Assembly: GCF_021726515.1 (NCBI RefSeq)
Contig: NZ_JAKKCJ010000001.1
Location: forward strand, 1,026,137 to 1,090,136
Direction: 5' to 3'
Length of the DNA: 64,000 nucleotides
Origin: Vibrio sp. CK2-1
GTDB lineage: Bacteria > Pseudomonadota > Gammaproteobacteria > Enterobacterales > Vibrionaceae
Shown here one piece after another: positions 35,415-44,663 of this stretch. The translations under genes and the position numbers were made by a program. Under the pieces are notes generated by a model. That model was given only the letters and a program-made list of their open reading frames with translations, was not told the DNA's origin and did no database searches. The first letter of the stretch is position 1. Every line of letters starts with the position of its first letter.

Positions 35415-36416
35415 TTACTTTTCTTCAGCAATAGAAAGCAATACATCTTCTAGTTGCTGCCATGGCATTAATTGGCTATCGATCACTTCAATGCGAGATT
35501 CAAAACCATCCAAACTAATTTGATTCACTGACACCACACTATTCGAGACATTAAAAGCGTAACAACCTTGGTCGGTATTCATTACCGCTTTGACTCGTTC
35601 AGCCGTTAGTGCAGACAGCATTGAGAAAAGTTGATCAAAATTAAACGTGAATTCTGCGCCAAATAACCAGCCACAACTGTGATAGCCCTGCCCTTTATTT
35701 TCTTTGCGGACAAATTTATCACCAGGCTTTAAACCAAACTGAGGGTCTAGATCATCATGATGGTGGTGGTGGCCATGCTTAGCTTCATCTTGGTCACTTA
35801 CTATTCTTTCTATATCGAGTAGAGAAAGATCTAACTCGCCTTGAATAGCGGTAACCAAATGCAATTGTTCAGCGTTAGCACTATGCTTTTGCTTAAATGA
35901 TTCAAACCAAACCGCCAATTGCGCTAAATCACTTTCAGCAACCTGATCGACTTTATTAGCCATAATAATTTGGGCGGAATCGAGTTGATCATTGAAGTTT
36001 TGATTTTCAGTGTATTTCTCAATCGACAAATGCCTTGGGTCAACTAATGCTATCGTGGCTTTTAAATCCACATAAGGCATGAATTGTTCAGACAGCAATT
36101 TGGCAATCACTTCTTTGGGATGACCTAAACCGGTTGGTTCAATGAGTAAACGATCGGGATTGGTTCGAAGTAATGCATTAATCCCTACCGACATAGGAAC
36201 GCCCGCAGTACAGCACATACAACCACCGGGGATTTCCTTAATCATCGCACCTTGATCTGTCATCAACGCACCATCAATACCAACTTCTCCAAACTCATTA
36301 ACTAAAACCGCCCAGTTTTCGTCTTTTGGCTTATTTTTGAGTAAATGCAAAATAGTGGTGGTTTTCCCTGCTCCCAAAAAACCTGTAATGATGTTAGTTG
36401 GCACTCTTTGTGTCAT
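35415..36416 (-). CDS. yeiR: CobW/COG0523 GTPase, YeiR-like
   Basis: G3E-family GTPase of 333 residues, probably a metallochaperone. Walker A is GFLGAGKTTT, the metal-binding CxCC appears as GCMCC, the G4 motif is NKVD, and a histidine-rich loop (GHHHHHDD) lies before the C-terminal CobW_C domain. The pattern and length resemble E. coli YeiR, a zinc-binding GTPase. I found no clear Zur box in the 40 bp with a TATAAT-like hexamer upstream (about 36460). It is followed 24 bp later by ygbA on the same strand, so they may be cotranscribed. Confidence 0.9.
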   Translation of the reverse strand: MTQRVPTNIITGFLGAGKTTTILHLLKNKPKDENWAVLVNEFGEVGIDGALMTDQGAMIKEIPGGCMCCTAGVPMSVGINALLRTNPDRLLIEPTGLGHPKEVIAKLLSEQFMPYVDLKATIALVDPRHLSIEKYTENQNFNDQLDSAQIIMANKVDQVAESDLAQLAVWFESFKQKHSANAEQLHLVTAIQGELDLSLLDIERIVSDQDEAKHGHHHHHDDLDPQFGLKPGDKFVRKENKGQGYHSCGWLFGAEFTFNFDQLFSMLSALTAERVKAVMNTDQGCYAFNVSNSVVSVNQISLDGFESRIEVIDSQLMPWQQLEDVLLSIAEEK

Positions 36417-37038
36417 GTCCTACTCCGTTGAACCTTGGGTATATATTTTTTTCCGCATTATACTCAACTCATTTGAAGATGCAGTAGATAACCGCCGTAA
36501 GTAACTTCAACTACGATAAATAACCAATCGCCATAAACGTAAAAAGCGCACCCATTTGAGTGCGCTTCTCCCCTCGAGACTCAATCGTGAGTATGCGAAT
36601 CATTAAGCTTTATTTGAGCTATGATCATTGTCGAGGATTTCAATTTATGTCTCTATGTACATCCATATTGTAGTGTTACGTCTAAAAACACATAACCTTC
36701 TTGTAACCGGTTACGTAGATAGAAGATGATTTCCTCCGTAATGAAATGTCACTCTCTTCTATCTAATTACAAGAATGGCACAAAAACACCAAATGACAAG
36801 TTAGTGAATAGCATCTTCTATCACGCTTTAAGTCACTCACTCGTAACCTAGTCAAAATATTATTATTTTTCGTTATGTACACTTTTAATGATCTAAGTAA
36901 AATAACTTTTCGTAACAATTTGATGTAATACTCTCATTGCATCTTATAATGATGTGGAACTTTATTTTTCAATGTATCTATTCTTCATCTAAACAGATAC
37001 TCGACCTTTTCTCAGCAATGGTGGAAAAATCTAACCTA
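36417..37038. other. Structured gene-free region upstream of clcA
   Basis: About 620 bp without a confident gene. It holds a minus-strand terminator (36541-36567) with no known gene in front, the palindrome GTAACCGGTTAC (36704-36715), an 11-bp inverted repeat TAGATAGAAGA/TCTTCTATCTA (36717-36727 and 36756-36766) and a further inverted copy CATCTTCTATC near 36808. Confidence 0.65.
36541..36567 (-). terminator. Unassigned minus-strand terminator
   Basis: Stem AAGCGCAC / GTGCGCTT with an 8-base loop, followed on the minus strand by TTTTTACG. It lies upstream of yeiR, so it would end a transcript starting between 36570 and clcA. Confidence 0.65.
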
Positions 37039-38487
37039 ATGGCCAATTCAAAATCATTTCGAAATTCTCTATCACAATACAAATCTAAAAAGTTTGTTGG
37101 TGTCATTCTGACTAGAGACAAGACACCAGTCTCTATTTTATTACTTTCTGTGATTGTGGGGCTTTTGGCGGGTTTAGTTGGCTCTTTCTTTGAAATTGGT
37201 GTGCATTGGGTCTCGGAAACTCGTACCGATTGGCTAAAACAAGAAATGAGCTCATTACTTCCTTTGTGGGTATCGGCCATTCTTGTTAGTGCAGGTCTCG
37301 CATTTATTGGTTATTACCTGGTAAGTCGATTTGCTCCTGAAGCAGCAGGCTCTGGGATCCCTGAAATTGAAGGCGCGATGGATGATATTCGCCCGGTACG
37401 TTGGTGGCGAGTCCTTCCAGTAAAATTCTTCGGTGGGCTTGGCGCTTTAGGTTCCGGTATGGTACTCGGCCGTGAAGGTCCAACCGTGCAAATGGGCGGT
37501 AATATTGGCCGCATGGTGTCTGATATTTTTCGCTTAAAAGATCCAGATGGCCGCCATTCGTTACTCGCTTGTGGTGCGGCAGGTGGTTTGGCGGCGGCGT
37601 TTAATGCGCCACTGGCTGGCATCATGTTTGTGGTTGAAGAAATGCGACCTCACTTCCGATACAACCTACTCTCGATTAAAGCGGTAATTATCTCTTCTGT
37701 TGTGGCGACTATTGTATTTCGTTCAATCAGCGGACAAGCAGCCGTTATAACGATGCCGCAGTATATTGCACCAGATCTCAACACCCTATGGCTGTTTCTC
37801 GTCTTGGGTTTGATCTTCGGAATCTTTGGCGTCACCTTCAACCGTCTCGTGACTTGGTCGCAAGATATGTTCGTGTTGATTCATCGCAACGATAGAAAGC
37901 GATACTTAATCACAGGTACTATCATCGGTGGTACCTTTGGTCTCCTACTTCTTTACCTTCCAGAGTTAACTGGCGGCGGTATCCAACTTATTCCTGGTGC
38001 GACGAACGGCGACTACAGCATCAGCTTATTGCTTATTCTATTCTTTGCCCGAGTTGCAACGACTTTAGTCTGTTTTGGCTCAGGAGCACCAGGGGGTATT
38101 TTCGCGCCTATGCTTGCGCTTGGTACTCTATTTGGTACTTTCTTTGGACAACTTGCACTTTATATCGACCCAAGCTTAAACATTGACCCAGGTATGTTTG
38201 CTATTGCTGGTATGGGAGCACTTTTTGCGGCAACTGTGCGAGCACCGATCACAGGTATTTTACTGGTAATTGAAATGACCAATAACTACCATCTGATTTT
38301 GCCTTTAATTATTACCACACTAGGTGCAACCATTATGGCTCAGCTACTAGGCGGTCAACCTATCTACACTCAATTACTGCATAGAACCTTGAAAAAGGCC
38401 AAACTACAACAAGTTGATCTTCCTAAGCATGAAGAAGAAAAAATTGAAGCCAGTGTTGAAGTAGAAGCTGAAATCAACCGTAAGTAA
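37039..38487 (+). CDS. clcA: H+/Cl- exchange transporter ClcA
   Basis: Inner-membrane CLC antiporter of about 482 residues. The three selectivity signatures are present: GSGIPEIEG, GREGPTVQ and GSGAPGGIFAP. The gating glutamate (Glu146 here, Glu148 in E. coli) and the inner proton glutamate in EEMRP (about Glu201) are kept, so it should exchange protons for chloride and not act as a channel. E. coli numbering is matched best by the ATG at 37039. The frame is open to 36937, with another ATG at 37018; no start has a strong ribosome-binding site. Confidence 0.92.
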   Translation: MANSKSFRNSLSQYKSKKFVGVILTRDKTPVSILLLSVIVGLLAGLVGSFFEIGVHWVSETRTDWLKQEMSSLLPLWVSAILVSAGLAFIGYYLVSRFAPEAAGSGIPEIEGAMDDIRPVRWWRVLPVKFFGGLGALGSGMVLGREGPTVQMGGNIGRMVSDIFRLKDPDGRHSLLACGAAGGLAAAFNAPLAGIMFVVEEMRPHFRYNLLSIKAVIISSVVATIVFRSISGQAAVITMPQYIAPDLNTLWLFLVLGLIFGIFGVTFNRLVTWSQDMFVLIHRNDRKRYLITGTIIGGTFGLLLLYLPELTGGGIQLIPGATNGDYSISLLLILFFARVATTLVCFGSGAPGGIFAPMLALGTLFGTFFGQLALYIDPSLNIDPGMFAIAGMGALFAATVRAPITGILLVIEMTNNYHLILPLIITTLGATIMAQLLGGQPIYTQLLHRTLKKAKLQQVDLPKHEEEKIEASVEVEAEINRK

Positions 38488-38518
38488 TTGCACCAAATAA
38501 ATCCTTCCTTATTTCAAC

Positions 38519-38566
38519 AAATGCACCAAGTTTGAACTTCGCGATCAAACTTGGTGCATTTTCTTT
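38519..38566 (+). terminator. Strong terminator of clcA
   Basis: A 17-bp stem AAATGCACCAAGTTTGA / TCAAACTTGGTGCATTT around a 9-base loop, followed by TCTTTT. Located about 30 bp after the stop. Confidence 0.92.
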
Positions 38567-38747
38567 TATGAATATCACCGATATAACCCAATAAAACTGC
38601 GAAACCAATCCAATAACCACATAAATATAAGTGGCATGATAGTTGCTTTATGAGACGGTAGTTGCATCAAAACGGTGCTGATTTTTCACCGTTGTGCATC
38701 ACTAACCCCAAAGGTTAAATACGTTCATTTTTAGGAGATACGTGAAC

Positions 38748-39968
38748 ATGGATGAATCCACCACTCAAGTATATGGCGCAGTACAAGCATTGACCCAAAG
38801 CTCTGACACTTTATTTTTATTACTCGGCGCTATCATGGTCTTTCTTATGCATGCAGGGTTTGCCTTCCTTGAAGTGGGTACCGTAAGGCATAAGAACCAA
38901 GTTAACGCGTTAGTGAAAATACTGTCCGACTTTGGTGTCTCGACCATTGCTTATTTCTTTTTTGGTTACTGGGTTGCTTACGGCCACTCTTTTTTCGTAG
39001 ATGCCCCAACCCTTTCAGCAGGTAATGGCTACGAACTGGTTAAGTTCTTTTTCTTATTGACCTTTGCTGCCGCAATTCCGGCAATTGTCTCTGGCGGTAT
39101 CGCCGAGCGAGCTCGTTTCTACCCTGTGTTGATCGGCACATTCTTTATTGTTGGCTTAGTCTATCCATTATTTGAAGGCATGATTTGGAATGGTAATTTT
39201 GGCCTACAAGCATGGTTTGAAAGCACCTTTGGTACTGGTTTTCATGATTTTGCAGGCTCAGTAGTTGTACACGGTGTCGGGGGTTGGATTGCACTAGTCG
39301 CCGTGATATTCCTTGGTATGCGAAACGGACGGATCCGCGCAGGCAAACATACTAACTTTGCGCCATCTAATATCCCATTTCTGGCACTAGGTGCTTGGAT
39401 ACTATGTGTTGGCTGGTTCGGCTTTAATGTTATGTCAGCACAAACTATTAATGGTATTAGTGGATTAGTAGCGATTAACTCTTTAATGGCGATGGCTGGC
39501 GGAATATTAGCGGCAATGGTGATGGGTAAAAATGACCCAGGCTTTATTCATAACGGTCCACTGGCGGGTTTAGTCGCGGTTTGTGCTGGTTCAGATTTAA
39601 TGCATCCCATCGGCGCATTAGCAACGGGTGTTGTAGCTGCTGCAATTTTTGTGTGGCTATTTACCTTCATGCAAAACAAAACCAAAATCGATGACGTATT
39701 AGGTGTTTGGCCGCTGCATGGCGTGTGTGGAGCATGGGGTGGAATTGCTGCTGGTATCTTTGGACAAACCGCACTAGGCGGAATGGGTGGTGTGAGTTTA
39801 ACTGTTCAAGTTCTCGGTACACTGCTAGGTATTACCATTGCCGTATTAGGTTCAATTCTGGTCTATGGCACGATCCACAAAGTATCAGGCTTACGTTTAA
39901 GCCAAGAAGAAGAATATAACGGTGCCGATTTATCTATCCATAAAATCAGCGCAACCAATGAAGATTAA
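38748..39968 (+). CDS. Ammonium transporter (Amt family)
   Basis: Inner-membrane ammonium channel of about 406 residues with roughly 11 helices. Family motifs include MHAGFAFLEVGTVR, DFAGSVVVHGVGGW (the pore histidine region) and HGVCGAWGG (the second pore histidine). AGGAG lies 10 nt before the ATG and 4 nt before an in-frame GTG at 38742, so the start is uncertain by two codons. No glnK gene is adjacent, unlike many amtB loci. It is longer at the N-terminus than E. coli AmtB in its pre-helix segment and lacks an obvious signal peptide. Confidence 0.9.
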   Translation: MDESTTQVYGAVQALTQSSDTLFLLLGAIMVFLMHAGFAFLEVGTVRHKNQVNALVKILSDFGVSTIAYFFFGYWVAYGHSFFVDAPTLSAGNGYELVKFFFLLTFAAAIPAIVSGGIAERARFYPVLIGTFFIVGLVYPLFEGMIWNGNFGLQAWFESTFGTGFHDFAGSVVVHGVGGWIALVAVIFLGMRNGRIRAGKHTNFAPSNIPFLALGAWILCVGWFGFNVMSAQTINGISGLVAINSLMAMAGGILAAMVMGKNDPGFIHNGPLAGLVAVCAGSDLMHPIGALATGVVAAAIFVWLFTFMQNKTKIDDVLGVWPLHGVCGAWGGIAAGIFGQTALGGMGGVSLTVQVLGTLLGITIAVLGSILVYGTIHKVSGLRLSQEEEYNGADLSIHKISATNED

Positions 39969-39999
39969 TATTGATTAACTTCAATTGAAGTTGATTCTA

Positions 40000-40057
40000 A
40001 AAAATAGCCACTAACTTTAACGATCCGGTTCAATCAGGAAAAGTGAGTGGCTATTTT
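40000..40057. terminator. Bidirectional terminator amt / mak
   Basis: Long stem AAAAATAGCCACT / AGTGGCTATTTT with a 33-base interior, between convergent genes, with A/T tracts at both ends. Confidence 0.75.
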
Positions 40058-40078
40058 AGCAATTGCATTGAATGTTAA

Positions 40079-40996
40079 TTAGGTATTAGCTTGATGCATT
40101 TTAGGCAACCAACACGCCCCTCTCACGCCACTTGAATCACCGTACTTCGCTTTCACAATCTTAGTGTTACACACATCCGAAAAAACATAAGTTCCAATTA
40201 CATCGTTTATATCTTGGTAAATTTCTTCTACATTCGACAAACCGCCACCAAGCACAATCACATGTGGATCAAGCACATTAATGACTGATGCCAAACTACG
40301 GGCACACATATCAATAAACGATAAATAATGTTGCTCAGCATTCGTATTGCCAGCACGTTTTAAATCCATGATTTCTGCAGAGTTGTAGTCTGTGCCATGT
40401 TGTTGATTGTAGCGTTCAGAAAAGCCTGAACCTGAAATAAAACGTTCAATGCAATTAATTTTTCCGCAGTAGCATTGCTGTGCAAGTCCATCATTATCTC
40501 GGTGATATTGTGGCAAGGTATTATGTCCCCACTCTCCAGCAATCGCATTGGGCCCGGAAAGTAACTGACCATTGACGACAACACCACCGCCGCAACCTGT
40601 ACCAATAATGACGCCAAAGACTGTGCCATGCCCAGCCCCTGCACCATCTTGCGCTTCCGATAATGTAAAACAATCGGCATCATTTGCGATAAATACAGGT
40701 TGCTTAACTATGTCAGCAATATCTTTATCCAAATGCTGGCCATTCAAGATTAAGCAATTACAATTTTTTATGGTTTGGCTATCAGGGCTTATTGCCCCAG
40801 GTAGGCCGATACCAATCGTCATAGGCTGTTGTAATGTTTGTTGGATACTTTGAATAAAACCGGTGACTGTTGATAAGAATTCAGAGTAACTACTAGTTGG
40901 CGTCGGTATGCGCTTCTGATAAATAGTTTGGCCATCTTCCGATAGCACAACCGCTTCAATTTTTGTTCCACCAATATCCAGACCTAAACTCAGCAT
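40079..40996 (-). CDS. mak: Fructokinase Mak (ROK family)
   Basis: Cytoplasmic sugar kinase of 305 residues in the ROK family. It starts LGLDIGGTKIEAVVL (phosphate-binding loop), carries the zinc-binding signature CYCGKINCIE, and ends GDSSGVRGACWLP as in E. coli Mak (YajF), which phosphorylates fructose. A related N-acetylglucosamine kinase role is possible, but the closest match by eye is Mak. No sugar transporter is adjacent. A TGTGA word and the palindrome GATCTAGATC upstream may be regulatory. Confidence 0.88.
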   Translation of the reverse strand: MLSLGLDIGGTKIEAVVLSEDGQTIYQKRIPTPTSSYSEFLSTVTGFIQSIQQTLQQPMTIGIGLPGAISPDSQTIKNCNCLILNGQHLDKDIADIVKQPVFIANDADCFTLSEAQDGAGAGHGTVFGVIIGTGCGGGVVVNGQLLSGPNAIAGEWGHNTLPQYHRDNDGLAQQCYCGKINCIERFISGSGFSERYNQQHGTDYNSAEIMDLKRAGNTNAEQHYLSFIDMCARSLASVINVLDPHVIVLGGGLSNVEEIYQDINDVIGTYVFSDVCNTKIVKAKYGDSSGVRGACWLPKMHQANT

Positions 40997-41552
40997 TTCA
41001 TTTTCCTTATGAACCTTAATGACCTCTATTTAGATCTACACTCTATTCTTCTACTAGAAAGTAATAAATTAGCTAGAACCGAATAAATCCCTTTTTATGT
41101 GATAGAGCGCACTAAAAAATAGAGATCTAGATCACAATATTTAATTTTCATTTTCAACACAAAACAGCAACATTACGACGAGCCAGAGCTAAAAACGGTA
41201 TCACTATAATCGTAATTCATTATTTAGAAAATGACTCAACAGGCATAAATAAAATATAAACCATTGAAATATAATTTCTTTATTTGACACTACGAACAGT
41301 AACATACCATACATAGCACAACCGACATGTACTTCACACTAGCATTCAACAAACCAATCGATGACACCAAATATTTACAAAGGTTTCACACCAATGGATT
41401 GATAAACTATTCTTACAGCAGTATTGTGTAGGTAGATTTTTGATTAACTTTATAGTTTTCAATAACTCGCTAGCAAAATCATGGTCCAAGTTTCCTTTGT
41501 CGAAGTTATGGATCGCTTGTATGGACAAAATAACTTTATAGTTGGTGCCAAT
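40997..41552. other. Divergent promoter region mak / ompA-like
   Basis: Gene-free 556 bp. It contains TGTGATAGAGCGCACT (41098-41113, a weak CRP-like half site), the palindrome GATCTAGATC (41124-41133), and a 13-bp direct repeat TAACTTTATAGTT at 41445-41457 and 41531-41543, the second copy just before the ompA-like start. Confidence 0.5.
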
Positions 41553-42596
41553 ATGAATATTAAACGGATGTCTCTTTACCCTTCTGTCGCGTCGATCATT
41601 TCTCTTTCCCTTCTTATGTCGCCACAGGTCAATGCCGCTGCAGAAAATGCCGGAGAGTTTTACCTTGGTGCAAAAACCGGCTGGGCCAATTTCGATTTCT
41701 GCCAAAATGGCGGTGATTGTGATGATGATGCCTGGGGTGGCAGTGTTTACGGTGGTTATCAATTTAACGAATGGTTCTCTTTAGAGGGTGGTTATAACTA
41801 TCTAGGTAACTCTAAAGAGCATATCGCTGGCAATGAAGTTAATAAAACTCAAATTCAGAATGGTGAGCTTGGCGCTAAACTAGATTGGAACCTAACCAGC
41901 GCATGGAACTTATTTGGTAAAGTAGGTGGTTCTTATAACTATGTTGATCAAGAAGGTAACTACAACGATAGCGAAGAAAACTGGTCAGTCATGTTGGGTG
42001 CAGGTATCGAGTATCAACTAAGCCATAACTGGCGAATCCGTACAGAGTATCAATGGTTTAATAATGTTGGTGAGCACAGCACTACCGACAAAACAGATGT
42101 GAACTACTTAACTCTAGGTCTAAGCTACTACTTTGGTAGTTCTGATAATGGTGCCGCGGCAACAGCTGCAGCCGCAACGACCGCCGCAGTAGTTGCTACT
42201 CAAGAGCAAGAACCAGAGCCAGTGGTAGAGCCTGCTCCTGCTCCACCAGCGGATCCAGTTCCAGCCGTGACACTTTCAAAAGGTGCATTTGAACATGACT
42301 CAACTGAGTTAACACCTGAAGCGAAAAGCTCTCTTGATCAAGTGGTCACTCATTTAAAAGAAAGCCCTGAAACGCGCGTAGATGTCATTGGTTATACCGA
42401 TTCAACAGGTAGTGCTGAATACAACCAAAAATTATCAGAACAACGTGCGCAATCTGCTTCTAACTACCTAGAATCTCAAGGTATTGATGAATCACGTGTT
42501 ACCACTATCGGTAAAGGTGAAGAAGATCCGATTGCAGATAATAGTACTGAAGAAGGCCGTGAGCATAACCGCCGCGTTGAAGTACTTTACGAGTAA
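41553..42596 (+). CDS. OmpA-like outer-membrane protein
   Basis: Outer-membrane protein of about 347 residues. A signal peptide ends near VNAAAE. The N-terminal 170 residues form a predicted eight-stranded barrel (GEFYLGAKTGWANF to LGLSYYFG). An Ala-rich linker then a Pro/Glu-rich hinge (QEPEPVVEPAPAPP) leads to an OmpA C-terminal peptidoglycan-binding domain with IGYTDSTGSAEYNQKLSEQRA and REHNRRVEV. The start at 41553 is chosen from the signal peptide; a longer frame to 41481 would bury it. The ribosome-binding site is weak (GGTG). It has a cysteine pair in the first loop (CQNGGDC). Confidence 0.88.
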   Translation: MNIKRMSLYPSVASIISLSLLMSPQVNAAAENAGEFYLGAKTGWANFDFCQNGGDCDDDAWGGSVYGGYQFNEWFSLEGGYNYLGNSKEHIAGNEVNKTQIQNGELGAKLDWNLTSAWNLFGKVGGSYNYVDQEGNYNDSEENWSVMLGAGIEYQLSHNWRIRTEYQWFNNVGEHSTTDKTDVNYLTLGLSYYFGSSDNGAAATAAAATTAAVVATQEQEPEPVVEPAPAPPADPVPAVTLSKGAFEHDSTELTPEAKSSLDQVVTHLKESPETRVDVIGYTDSTGSAEYNQKLSEQRAQSASNYLESQGIDESRVTTIGKGEEDPIADNSTEEGREHNRRVEVLYE

Positions 42597-42620
42597 TCAG
42601 CTAATATAAAATTTCTCACT

Positions 42621-42654
42621 AAAGAAGCCACATGATCGTGGCTTCTTTCTTTTC
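42621..42654 (+). terminator. Terminator of the ompA-like gene
   Basis: Stem AAAGAAGCCAC / GTGGCTTCTTT followed by CTTTTC, 25 bp after the stop. It faces the convergent fumC gene and may serve both. Confidence 0.85.
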
Positions 42655-42699
42655 ATCACTACCTAAGTAACTTTATTCCCAACTTCAATATCAGAAAAT

Positions 42700-44115
42700 T
42701 TAAGCTAGTCCACCTTTGGTTAACTTACTTGGGTCGAGATATCGCTCAAGCTCTTCACGTGATAGTTCGGTTTCTTGTTCGGCTACATCAATGATCGCAC
42801 GCTTTTCTTTATACGCTTTCTTGGCAATTTGCGCGGCTTTTTCATAGCCAATAATAGGGTTTAACGCTGTCACTAAAATTGGGTTTTTAGCGAGAGCCAA
42901 ATCCAAGTTATCTTCTCGTACAGCAAAATCTTTTATCGCTTTATCCGCAAGACTACGTGAACTATTAGCAAGTAGTTCAATGCTTTGTAGTAGATTAAAA
43001 GCAATCACTGGCAACATCACATTTAACTGAAAATTACCACTTTGCCCTGCAACCGAAATCGTTGTGTCATTCCCCATCACTTGGGTTGCTGCCATGGCTA
43101 CAGCTTCGGGTATAACGGGATTCACTTTACCCGGCATAATCGATGAACCTGGTTGTAAAGCTGGCAGTTCTATTTCACCGATTCCCGCAAGTGGCCCTGA
43201 ATTCATCCAACGTAGATCATTGGATATTTTCATTAACGCTACGGCATAAGCTTTCAATTCACCAGATACTGCTACGCTTGAGTCTTGGCTACTTAAATTG
43301 TAGAAATAGTTATCGCTTGGTTGGGTGGGTTTTCCTGTTATTGAACTCAGATGCTGAGTAAATAATTCAGCAAACTCTTGTGGTGCATTAATTCCAGTAC
43401 CGACTGCGGTTCCGCCCTGCGCCAATTGCTTTAAATCAGGCAAGAGTTGTTCTATGCGGCAGCGAGCTTTATCAATTTGCACCTTCCAACCTGATAACTC
43501 CTGCCCCATGGTTACTGGCATTGCATCCATTAAGTGAGTACGACCGGTTTTCACAATATGAGACAGTGCCGACGCTTTTTCTTCCACCACTTGACTTAAA
43601 TGCTCCATGGCAGGAAACAGTTCATCTTCAATTGCTATTAATGCACTAAGCTGAATCGCCGAAGGAATGACATCATTACTACTTTGCCCCATATTGACAT
43701 GATCGTTCGGCCCAACACGCTGTGCTTGCCCCGTTTCTTCTTCAAGAATTTGGTTTGATAAAGTCGCGATCACTTCATTAAGATTCATGTTGGTGCTGGT
43801 ACCAGAACCTGTCTGAAAAACATCGATCGGAAATTGGTCTAGATACTCGCCATCTATAATGGCCTGACAACTAGCCTGAATCGCTTTAGACATTGAACTA
43901 TCGAGTAGACCTAACTCTTCATTCGCTTTAGCGGCGGCTTGTTTAATCATGGCAACAGATTGAATAAAACGAGGTGGCATTGTCAAAGAACTGATTGAAA
44001 AGTTATCGACGGCTCGTTGAGTTTGAGCCTGATATAAAGCATCTTTGGGGACTTTTACCTCTCCCATGCTGTCATGTTCGGTACGGTAAAAAGTATTGGA
44101 GGGAACAGAAGCCAT
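42700..44115 (-). CDS. fumC: Fumarate hydratase class II
   Basis: Oxygen-stable, iron-independent fumarase of 471 residues, interconverting fumarate and malate in the TCA cycle. Class II signature GSSIMPGKVNP is intact, with QTGSGTSTNMNLNEV and GRTHLMDAMPV forming the rest of the active site. Length and the N-terminal TEHDSMGEVKVP match FumC. It is monocistronic on the minus strand and convergent with the ompA-like gene. An aspartase reading is unlikely because of the FumC-type N-terminus. Confidence 0.94.
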   Translation of the reverse strand: MASVPSNTFYRTEHDSMGEVKVPKDALYQAQTQRAVDNFSISSLTMPPRFIQSVAMIKQAAAKANEELGLLDSSMSKAIQASCQAIIDGEYLDQFPIDVFQTGSGTSTNMNLNEVIATLSNQILEEETGQAQRVGPNDHVNMGQSSNDVIPSAIQLSALIAIEDELFPAMEHLSQVVEEKASALSHIVKTGRTHLMDAMPVTMGQELSGWKVQIDKARCRIEQLLPDLKQLAQGGTAVGTGINAPQEFAELFTQHLSSITGKPTQPSDNYFYNLSSQDSSVAVSGELKAYAVALMKISNDLRWMNSGPLAGIGEIELPALQPGSSIMPGKVNPVIPEAVAMAATQVMGNDTTISVAGQSGNFQLNVMLPVIAFNLLQSIELLANSSRSLADKAIKDFAVREDNLDLALAKNPILVTALNPIIGYEKAAQIAKKAYKEKRAIIDVAEQETELSREELERYLDPSKLTKGGLA

Positions 44116-44225
44116 AACATCATCCTTAAGTTGTGATGGAATGGCTTCAGTGTCGAACCTATTCAGTCGATATGCAAGTTATCATTGTGATAAGGAAAAG
44201 TAATTAAACGCTCACCTGTTATCAA

Positions 44226-44645
44226 TTAACGTTGTTTTTCAAATTGCTGAACATCATCAGGGATCACAACCCAGTCTTGCTTTTGACTTGTCCATACATG
44301 CATCGCCGGCACAATCATTCGAGTATCATCTAAACTGGCCGTGGCCTTAAATTTGATCATATCGGGCACAGCAGGATTTAATTGATAGATACGGTTACCG
44401 CAACCAGCACAAAAATGGCCGATGTTTTCATTGCCGCTGTCTGCAGTACGACTGGTTTGCTTTAGCTCACCTTGAATATCAATATCCTTTGCATCCACAA
44501 CACAAGTGATACTAAACGCACTGGTGGATAATTTCTGGCATTCTTTACAATGGCAAGCCATTACCACTTTAGGTGCCGCTTTCAATGTAAAGTTCACACT
44601 ACCACACTGACATTGACCTTTTACTGGATAACTGACATCCGTCAT
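44226..44645 (-). CDS. GFA-family zinc protein
   Basis: Protein of 139 residues in the GFA (glutathione-dependent formaldehyde-activating) family, which binds two zinc ions through paired cysteines. Visible motifs are GQCQCGSVNF, MACHCKECQKLS and FCAGCGNRIY. Activity toward formaldehyde has not been confirmed for most members, so a zinc-binding protein of unknown function is the safe description. It follows sseA by 18 bp and is probably cotranscribed with it. Confidence 0.85.
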   Translation of the reverse strand: MTDVSYPVKGQCQCGSVNFTLKAAPKVVMACHCKECQKLSTSAFSITCVVDAKDIDIQGELKQTSRTADSGNENIGHFCAGCGNRIYQLNPAVPDMIKFKATASLDDTRMIVPAMHVWTSQKQDWVVIPDDVQQFEKQR

Positions 44646-44663
44646 AACTCGATTCCTTATTAT

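Noticed and set aside
36420..36500. Zur box upstream of the yeiR-like gene
   Set aside because: Only a TATAAT-like hexamer is visible; no palindrome of the Zur type.
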